NCBI RefSeq assembly: GCF_005517195.1
Contig: NZ_CP040244.1
Coordinates: 372,001 to 436,000, forward strand
Direction: 5' to 3'
Source: Streptomyces vilmorinianum
GTDB taxonomy: Bacteria; Actinomycetota; Actinomycetes; Streptomycetales; Streptomycetaceae
Length of the DNA: 64,000 bases
Below, piece by piece: positions 58,569 through 64,000 of the stretch (positions within the stretch are counted from its first letter, which is position 1; each line of letters starts with the position of its first letter). The notes under the pieces were generated by a model that saw only the letters and a list, made by a program, of their open reading frames with translations, made no database searches and was not told the DNA's origin. Position numbers and translations under genes: made by a program.

Positions 58569-59621
58569 GTGAGGATGGGGACAATGGGGGGCTTCGCCGA
58601 CCCGTGCCGCGGGACGCGACCGGTCACGGACTTCTCGTCGTTGGCGGCGCTGATCGGGCAGGACCAGACCTGTGTCGACGTCTACCGCCTGGTGATCAGC
58701 GAGCCGCGCTGGGGGCTCGCGGAGATCGCCGAGGAGCTACGTGTCGAGGAAGCGGCGGTCCGGGAGTGTCTGGACAAGCTGGCGGAGCTCTCGATGCTCT
58801 ATCCCACCAAGGACGCCACGGATGTCGCGCCCATAAGTCCCGAGGTCGGTCTCGCCGCTCACATTCACCGGCGGGAAACCGAAATCCATTCCCGGCAACT
58901 CGAGTTGGCGGCCATGCGGGCGGCCACCGCCGAACTGACCGCGATCTACGCCTCGCAGCACGCCCGGCACCACAACGCCGGTCTCGAGCAGCTCGAAGGC
59001 GTCAACGAGGTACGGGCCCGGCTCTCGGAACTCGCCCGGCACGCCGACACCGAGATCCTCGCCTTCATGCCCGGCGGCGCGCAGAGCCCCGAGGCGCTGG
59101 AGGCCAGCCGTCCGCTCGACGAGCAGACGCTCTCCGCCGGGGTGAAGCTGCGGACGATCTATCTGGACTCCGTGCGCAACGACCGGGCCACCACCGAGTA
59201 CGCCCGGTGGCTGGCCGAACTCGGCGGCGAGATACGCACGATGCCCTCGCTGCCGCTGCGCATGCTGATCGCCGACCGGTCCGTGGCGCTGCTGCCGGTG
59301 AGCCCCGAGGACACCCGGGCGGGCGCCGTCATCCTGCGCGCGCCCGGTGTGGTGACCGCGCTGCTCGCCCTGTTCGAGATGGTCTGGGAGCGGGCCACCC
59401 CGCTGCACGGGCGGCCGAGGCCCGCCGCCGACGCGCCGTCGGAGCAGGAGATCGAGCTGCTCAGGCTGTTGCAGAAGGGGCACACCGACGAGGTGGCGGC
59501 CCGCAAGCTCGGTCTGTCGCTGCGGACCACCCGCCGGATGATGTCGGGCATCTCGCACCGGCTCGGCGCGCGCAGCCGCTTCGAGACGGGCGTTCTCGCG
59601 GAACGGGCCGGCTGGCTCTGA
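58569..59621 (+). CDS. LuxR-type regulator with TrmB-like N-terminal domain (second paralogue)
   Basis: The protein is about 350 residues. Starts at GTG 58569, ATG 58575 and ATG 58584 are all possible; GAGG at 58571-58574 best fits 58584. N-terminal winged helix (WGLAEIAEELRVEEAAVRECLDKLAELSMLYP), a helical linker (RRETEIHSRQLELAAMRAATAEL), a central domain (VKLRTIYLDSVRN, MLIADRSVALLPVSPED) and a C-terminal HTH (LQKGHTDEVAARKLGLSLRTTRRMMSGISHRLGARSRFE). It has the same architecture as the regulator at 47322-48389 and lies between the hydrazine and chlorothreonine blocks. Confidence 0.88.
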   Translation: MRMGTMGGFADPCRGTRPVTDFSSLAALIGQDQTCVDVYRLVISEPRWGLAEIAEELRVEEAAVRECLDKLAELSMLYPTKDATDVAPISPEVGLAAHIHRRETEIHSRQLELAAMRAATAELTAIYASQHARHHNAGLEQLEGVNEVRARLSELARHADTEILAFMPGGAQSPEALEASRPLDEQTLSAGVKLRTIYLDSVRNDRATTEYARWLAELGGEIRTMPSLPLRMLIADRSVALLPVSPEDTRAGAVILRAPGVVTALLALFEMVWERATPLHGRPRPAADAPSEQEIELLRLLQKGHTDEVAARKLGLSLRTTRRMMSGISHRLGARSRFETGVLAERAGWL

Positions 59622-59670
59622 CGGCTCTGCCTTTCCCACGGCTTCGTGTCCGGCGGGCCCTTTGCTGCCA

Positions 59671-60106
59671 TGGCACCAAGCTGCCCGGATCTTCAGGACG
59701 TACCGGGGGAATCGGCTGGGATTCTCTCTGCCATGTACGCCATCCATCTCGAGGTCCCGCCCGGCGAATTCGGGGAGGCGCGGATCGATCCCGGTGAGCT
59801 GGCCAGAGTGGTCCCCCAGGTCTCCAGCTGTCAGGTGGAGCACGTCTACCGGCCCAGGCTGCCGGAGGAACCGGACCAGCGCTCCGTCGTCTTCGTCTCC
59901 GCCGCCTCCGCCCCCGAGGCCGGTACGGGCGTCCTCGCGGCCGTCCGGTTCCTGCTGCGGCCCCCGGCCGGCCGGGTCAGGGTCGAGCTGAGGGTGCCAC
60001 GGGAGGGCCGGGACGTGGGGCTCTGCCACGGCGTCGTCTCCGTCGTCGACGACCGTCACCGGCCGTGAGCCACGTGGCCACTTGCAGCCACTGCACCTTG
60101 GTGCCA
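59671..60106. promoter_or_regulatory. Ten-base motif pair upstream of two cassette genes
   Basis: TGGCACCAAG at 59671-59680 and its reverse complement CTTGGTGCCA at 60097-60106 precede the small orphan gene and the adenylation gene. A related TTTGGTGCA lies near 58430 before the second regulator gene. They may be sites of that regulator; the interval between them is the orphan gene itself. Confidence 0.3.
59733..60068 (+). CDS. Orphan small protein, function unknown
   Basis: The protein is 111 residues, starting at ATG 59733 (MYAIHLEVPPGEFGEARIDP). It is soluble and looks like a mixed alpha/beta fold with alternating hydrophobic strands (SSCQVEHVYRP, RSVVFVSAASAPEAG, RVRVELRVP). No motif is recognised. 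It lies alone between the second regulator and the adenylation gene, 112 bp after the former. Confidence 0.65.
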   Translation: MYAIHLEVPPGEFGEARIDPGELARVVPQVSSCQVEHVYRPRLPEEPDQRSVVFVSAASAPEAGTGVLAAVRFLLRPPAGRVRVELRVPREGRDVGLCHGVVSVVDDRHRP

Positions 60107-60233
60107 GGGGATTCCCTTGAAGGGCCCCTTCGTCGGCTGACACATTCATGAGGGCGACAGGCGGTCGGGAATACCGAGATTGCCGCGAATTCCGAACAAC
60201 TTCCGCTCCATGACTGGGAAAGGCTCCACGTCT

Positions 60234-62096
60234 ATGAATCCTGGTGCGATTTCCAGCGAATCGCTCGACGATTCGCTCACCCTGCACGAAAACTTCGAGC
60301 GGGTCGCGGCGCGATTCCCGGAGTCGGTGGCCGTCACCGACGGCCGGTCGCAGCTGACGTACCGCGAACTCGACGCGCGCGCCGGACGGCTGGCCCGGGC
60401 CCTGCGCGCGGCCGGCGCCGGGCGGGACCAGCGGGTCGGACTCTGCGTGGAGCGCGGGACGGATCTCGTCGTCGGTCTGCTCGGCATCCTCAAGGCCGGC
60501 GCGGGGTACGTCCCGGTCGACCCCGCCTACCCCGCCGAGCGCCGGGACTTCGTCCTCGGCAGCTGCGACGCCGGTGTGGTCGTCGCGAGCACGGCGACCG
60601 CCGCGCTGACCGGCGGCCGGACGGCCGTCCTCGTGGACGCGCTGCCCGAGACCGACGCGGACACCCCGGAGGACACCCCGGAGGCCACGCCCGCCGGCCA
60701 CACCGCCGCGGACGCGTCGAGCCTCGCGTACGTGATCTTCACCTCGGGCTCCTCCGGCGAGCCCAAGGGCGTCCTGGTCGAGCACCGCAACGCGGTCCGG
60801 CTCTTCACCGCCACCGCACCCGTCTTCGGCTTCGACGAGACCGACGTCTGGTCGAACTTCCACTCCGCCGCCTTCGACTTCTCCGTCTGGGAGATCTGGG
60901 GCGCCCTGCTCCACGGCGGCCGCCTGGTCGTCGTCGACAACGAGACCGCCCGGGACCCGCGGGCCTTCCACGCGCTGCTGCGCCGCGAGCGGGTGACCGT
61001 CCTCAACCAGACGCCGTCCGCCTTCCGCAACCTCGTGAACGCGGACACGGACGCCGGGGCGCTCAGCCTGCGGTACGTCGTCTTCGGCGGCGAGAAGCTG
61101 GACTACCGCGCGCTCACGCCATGGACCGACCGGCACGGCCTGGACACGCCCGCCCTGGTCAACATGTACGGCATCACCGAGACCACCGTGCACGTCACCT
61201 GGAAGCGGATCTCGGCCGCCGACTTGGCCGGCGAGGGCCTCAGCCCGATCGGCGAGCCGATCTCCGACCTACGGGTCGACATCCTCGACGAGGACGGCAA
61301 CTCCCTGCCGCTCGGCGAGGAAGGCCTGATCCACGTCGCGGGCGCGGGTGTCGCCCGCGGCTATCTGAACCACCCCGAGCTCACCGCGGAGCGCTTCTTC
61401 GAGCGCACCGAGCCCGACGGCACCACGTCACGCTGGTACGACTCCGGCGACCGCGGGGTGCAGACCGCCCCCGGCGTGTTCGCCTACGCCGGCCGCGCCG
61501 ACCGCCAGCTGAAGATCCGCGGCTACCGCGTCGAGCCCGGCGAGATCGAGACCGTACTGAAGAAGCACCCGGCCGTACGGGACGCGGTCGTCCTCGCCGC
61601 CGACTTCGGCCCCGGCGACCCGCGCCTGGTCGCCTACCCCGTCACCGAGGCGGGCGCCGCGAGCGAGCGGCTCGCCGAGGAGCTGAAGGACGCCGTCGCC
61701 GCCGCGCTGCCCGCCTACATGGCCCCCTCGGCCTACCTGCCCATCGACGAGCTTCCGGTCACCGTGAACGGCAAGCTCGACGAGTCGGTGCTGCGCAAGC
61801 GGCTCGAGCTCAGGCTCGCCGAGACCGCCCACAGCGCCCAGCACCAGCAGCAGCGGACGACGTCGGTCGAGGAGACCCTGCGCGGCATCTGGGCGGAGGT
61901 GCTCGGCACCGACGCCATCGCGGACACCGACGAATTCTTCGACCTCGGCGGTACGTCGTTCTCGCTGATTCACATGCTCAGCGTCGTCAACGACCGATTC
62001 AAGCTCAGCCTGAATGTCGGCACCCTCGCGGAAGGCGCGAACATCGCCGCCCTCGCGGCCGCCGTCAAGAACCAGCTCGCCCTCGTCTCCCACTAG
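60234..62096 (+). CDS. Adenylation-carrier didomain, predicted to load L-threonine (SyrB1-like)
   Basis: The protein is about 620 residues from ATG 60234 (MNPGAISSE), with GAAAGG upstream; earlier in-frame starts exist at 60210 and 60180. Adenylation core motifs: [14 protein letters not shown] (A3), [16 protein letters not shown] (A4), [11 protein letters not shown] (A5), YDSGDRG (A7), [18 protein letters not shown] (A8), NGKLD (A10). Carrier domain: [16 protein letters not shown] with the phosphopantetheine Ser. Lining up by eye with GrsA gives the code D-F-W-N-V-G-M-V-H-K, one residue from the usual threonine code. It should hold Thr as a thioester for the halogenase encoded next. Confidence 0.9.
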   Translation: MNPGAISSESLDDSLTLHENFERVAARFPESVAVTDGRSQLTYRELDARAGRLARALRAAGAGRDQRVGLCVERGTDLVVGLLGILKAGAGYVPVDPAYPAERRDFVLGSCDAGVVVASTATAALTGGRTAVLVDALPETDADTPEDTPEATPAGHTAADASSLAYVIFTSGSSGEPKGVLVEHRNAVRLFTATAPVFGFDETDVWSNFHSAAFDFSVWEIWGALLHGGRLVVVDNETARDPRAFHALLRRERVTVLNQTPSAFRNLVNADTDAGALSLRYVVFGGEKLDYRALTPWTDRHGLDTPALVNMYGITETTVHVTWKRISAADLAGEGLSPIGEPISDLRVDILDEDGNSLPLGEEGLIHVAGAGVARGYLNHPELTAERFFERTEPDGTTSRWYDSGDRGVQTAPGVFAYAGRADRQLKIRGYRVEPGEIETVLKKHPAVRDAVVLAADFGPGDPRLVAYPVTEAGAASERLAEELKDAVAAALPAYMAPSAYLPIDELPVTVNGKLDESVLRKRLELRLAETAHSAQHQQQRTTSVEETLRGIWAEVLGTDAIADTDEFFDLGGTSFSLIHMLSVVNDRFKLSLNVGTLAEGANIAALAAAVKNQLALVSH

Positions 62097-62106
62097 GAGT
62101 AGCGGA

Positions 62107-63039
62107 ATGACCACCGAGGCCCAGAAGTCGTTCGCCCTTTCCGAGGAAGAGATAGCCACCTTCCACCGGCAGGGATTCATCGGTCCCTTCACGCTCTACC
62201 AGCCCGACGAGATGCGGGAGATCTGGCGCAGGACCCGGCTGCAGATGCTCGACCGCAGCCACGCGGTCTACCCGGACGACGAGCTCTCCGGCGCCACCAA
62301 CATCTCCAACTACGACCGCCACCTCGACAACGACTTCCTCGCCGCCCACATCGGCAGGCGCGAGATCGTCGACCGCGTCGCCTCCATCCTGGGCCCGGAC
62401 GTCATCTGCTGGCGTACGGAGTTCTTCCCCAAGCACCCCGGCGACGAGGGCACCGACTGGCACCAGGCGGACACCTTCGCCAACGCCTCCGGCACCCCGC
62501 AGATCCTGTGGCCGGACAACGCCGAGTTCGGCGGCACCATCACCGTCTGGTCCGCCTTCACCGAGGCGAAGGTGGAGAACGGCTGTCTGCAGTTCATCCC
62601 CGGCACGCACCAGCAGATGAACTACGACGAGACCAAGAAGATGCACTACGACCCGAACTCGATCAACGGGGTCGACAAGGACGGTGTGCGCCGCGGCTTC
62701 TTCGGCTACGACTACCGCGAGCTGCAGGTCGACCCGGACTGGAAGCCGGACGAGGACGCCGCCGTCTCGCAGATCATGGAGCCGGGCCAGTTCATCATCT
62801 TCTGGTCGACGCTGATGCACGCCTCGCACCCGCACGACGGTCTCACCAACGAGATGCGGATGGGCTTCGCCTCCCGCTACGTGCCCTCCTCGGTCTCCGT
62901 CTACCCGGGCAGCGACCACATCGAGGAGTACGGCGGCCGGATCAGCCTGGAGCGCTACGGCAGCGTCCTGGTCAGCGGCGAGAACAGGAACCCCGGCAAC
63001 CGCATGGTCACCGAGACCACCCGCGGGATGAAGTTCTGA
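62107..63039 (+). CDS. Fe(II)/2-oxoglutarate halogenase, SyrB2-like
   Basis: The protein is 310 residues, the length of SyrB2, and close to it throughout as I remember that sequence. The metal motif reads H119-Q120-A121 in [14 protein letters not shown]: Ala replaces the Asp/Glu of hydroxylases and leaves room for chloride. The second His is H238 in [10 protein letters not shown] and the 2-oxoglutarate Arg is probably R257. The enzyme chlorinates the methyl group of carrier-bound L-threonine to give 4-chlorothreonine, so the didomain product just upstream is its partner. It starts 10 bp after that gene. Confidence 0.93.
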   Translation: MTTEAQKSFALSEEEIATFHRQGFIGPFTLYQPDEMREIWRRTRLQMLDRSHAVYPDDELSGATNISNYDRHLDNDFLAAHIGRREIVDRVASILGPDVICWRTEFFPKHPGDEGTDWHQADTFANASGTPQILWPDNAEFGGTITVWSAFTEAKVENGCLQFIPGTHQQMNYDETKKMHYDPNSINGVDKDGVRRGFFGYDYRELQVDPDWKPDEDAAVSQIMEPGQFIIFWSTLMHASHPHDGLTNEMRMGFASRYVPSSVSVYPGSDHIEEYGGRISLERYGSVLVSGENRNPGNRMVTETTRGMKF

Positions 63040-63040
63040 G

Positions 63041-64000
63041 ATGACCACCACAACCCTGAGCGTGGCCGAGGTCCTGGAGCTCTGCCAGCCCCTGCTCGGC
63101 GCGGCCGCGCAGACCCTGCGGGTCTTCCCCGTCGGCGAGCGGGCCGGCGAGGAGTACGGGCCGGAGGCCGTCGCGCGGTGCAACGAGGTCCTGGCCGCCA
63201 TCGGCTCCTCGTACGGCCTGACGGTCCCCCGCTTCGTCTCGCCCGCCCCGGACCGGCCGTCCAGCCTGGAGGTCGCCCTCAGCACCTACTGCGACCTGGA
63301 GATGGGCAGTTGGCGGCCGGTGGCCGACAGCTCGGGGGAGTGGGTCAGGTCGGCGGGCGGCCCGGCGGGGCTCGCCTCCCTCCCCGGCCGCCGCCGGATC
63401 GAGGCCGAGGGCGTACCCGCCTTCGACGCCTTCTCGGCCGGGCCGGCGGAGCCCGCAGGGCCGGCCGGTGACGAGGCGATCGTCCTCGTCCTGCCCTCCG
63501 GGGTGCCGGCCGCCCTGTTCCGGCCTTGGCTGGAGGAGCTGTCCACGGACCGTCTCGTCATCACGTACGAGAACCCGTACCTCTTCGGGTCGTGGCGCTC
63601 CCTGGACACCCCGGAGGGCGACTTCGCCGAGGAGACCGCCCTGGCCGGCGCGCTGCTCACGGCGTACGGGCTGCGGCGGGCGCACCTCGTCGGAATCTGC
63701 GGCGGCGCGCCGGTCGCGCTCGCCGCGGCCGCCGAGTTCGGCGACCGGGTGGAGACGCTGACCGTCCTCCACCCCGATCTGAACTTCGGCGAGGGGGTCA
63801 TGCGCACCCCGTTCCAGAAGCAGTTCCAGAGCGTGCTCGCCGGGGCCGCGTCCGGCCCCGGCCGGGCCCGCGAGACGCTGAACCTGTTCCTCGACCCGAA
63901 CATGCTGTTCGGCGTCGAGCCGCGGCTCGCCCCGTTCATCCTCTACCCGTACGGCGACGTGGAGCTGTTCCACCGGTACGCCAAGCAGAACTACGCGCTC
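63041..64000 (+). CDS. SyrC-like Cys alpha/beta-hydrolase acyl shuttle, 3' end missing
   Basis: The frame is open from ATG 63041 to the end of the window (320 codons, no stop), beginning 1 bp after the halogenase. The nucleophile elbow VGICGGAPVALAAAA near residues 211-225 has Cys in GxCxG in place of the hydrolase Ser. This is the hallmark of SyrC, which moves chlorothreonine from its carrier protein to a peptide synthetase. VLHPDLNFGEGVMRTPFQKQF and FLDPNMLFGVEP follow. The catalytic His expected near the C-terminus lies beyond the window. It implies a downstream acceptor, probably a peptide synthetase. Confidence 0.85.
   Translation, partial: MTTTTLSVAEVLELCQPLLGAAAQTLRVFPVGERAGEEYGPEAVARCNEVLAAIGSSYGLTVPRFVSPAPDRPSSLEVALSTYCDLEMGSWRPVADSSGEWVRSAGGPAGLASLPGRRRIEAEGVPAFDAFSAGPAEPAGPAGDEAIVLVLPSGVPAALFRPWLEELSTDRLVITYENPYLFGSWRSLDTPEGDFAEETALAGALLTAYGLRRAHLVGICGGAPVALAAAAEFGDRVETLTVLHPDLNFGEGVMRTPFQKQFQSVLAGAASGPGRARETLNLFLDPNMLFGVEPRLAPFILYPYGDVELFHRYAKQNYAL

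Noticed and set aside
62107-63039. Phytanoyl-CoA-type hydroxylase
   Set aside because: The carboxylate ligand is replaced by Ala121 in the HxA motif, and length and text follow SyrB2, so a halogenase is the better call.
31406-64000. An integrative element inserted at tRNA-Thr
   Set aside because: No integrase, excisionase or replication gene, and I found no second copy of the tRNA 3' end in the window.

Overview
The window is from a high-GC actinomycete, almost certainly a Streptomyces. Signs are the very GC-biased third codon positions, many GTG/TTG starts, ATGA/GTGA stop-start overlaps, and a gene order on the left that I recognise from memory as the conserved bldG-hppA-topA-tmk-holB neighbourhood of the chromosome core (ssd/tad genes, DECH helicase, bldG, anti-sigma factor, H+-pyrophosphatase, topoisomerase I, thymidylate kinase, DNA polymerase III delta prime).

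Left core, about 1-31.5 kb: a truncated secreted deacetylase; a CooC/ArsA-like ATPase whose 3' end is duplicated; a degenerate Fic protein; a HAD phosphatase; a complete seven-gene tad/Flp pilus operon starting with the TadZ/Ssd-type gene; a DECH helicase convergent with it; bldG and its RsbW-like partner; hppA; a lipoprotein; a methyltransferase; an ArsR-type regulator with a three-gene ABC-2 exporter; topA; a transporter-like/thymidylate kinase fusion; holB; a secreted tripeptidyl peptidase-like lipoprotein; and tRNA-Thr(CGU).

Middle, about 31.5-48.4 kb: a TetR/rhodanese divergent pair with two operator-like dyads; a frameshifted pseudokinase; a long minus-strand mce operon (sigma factor with a membrane-spanning tail, MlaF-like ATPase, two YrbE permeases, six Mce proteins, two Mce-associated proteins); a lytic transglycosylase; and a LuxR-type regulator.

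Right end, about 48.4-64 kb: what looks like a natural product gene cluster. It opens with a tiny exported peptide carrying three DTGWG motifs, divergent from the LuxR-type regulator. Next come a DRE-TIM aldolase, a cupin, a methionyl-tRNA-synthetase-like enzyme, a binding-protein/FAD-oxidase fusion, an APC permease, a lysine N6-hydroxylase and a flavin-binding protein. Lysine N-hydroxylase plus cupin plus MetRS-like protein is the known signature of N-N bond (hydrazine) synthesis; here the cupin and MetRS-like parts are separate, translationally coupled genes instead of one fused protein. A second regulator of the same architecture follows, then a small orphan protein and a SyrB1/SyrB2/SyrC-type cassette: an adenylation-carrier didomain with a threonine-like code, an Fe/2-oxoglutarate halogenase with the HxA motif, and a Cys-nucleophile acyl-shuttling enzyme cut by the window end. 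The cassette should make carrier-bound 4-chlorothreonine. A hydrazine module beside a chlorothreonine module is the most interesting feature of the window; the cluster continues past 64000.

Short tandem duplications recur throughout (3' gene ends, Mce N-termini, a 48-bp coding repeat, a 17-bp intergenic minisatellite).
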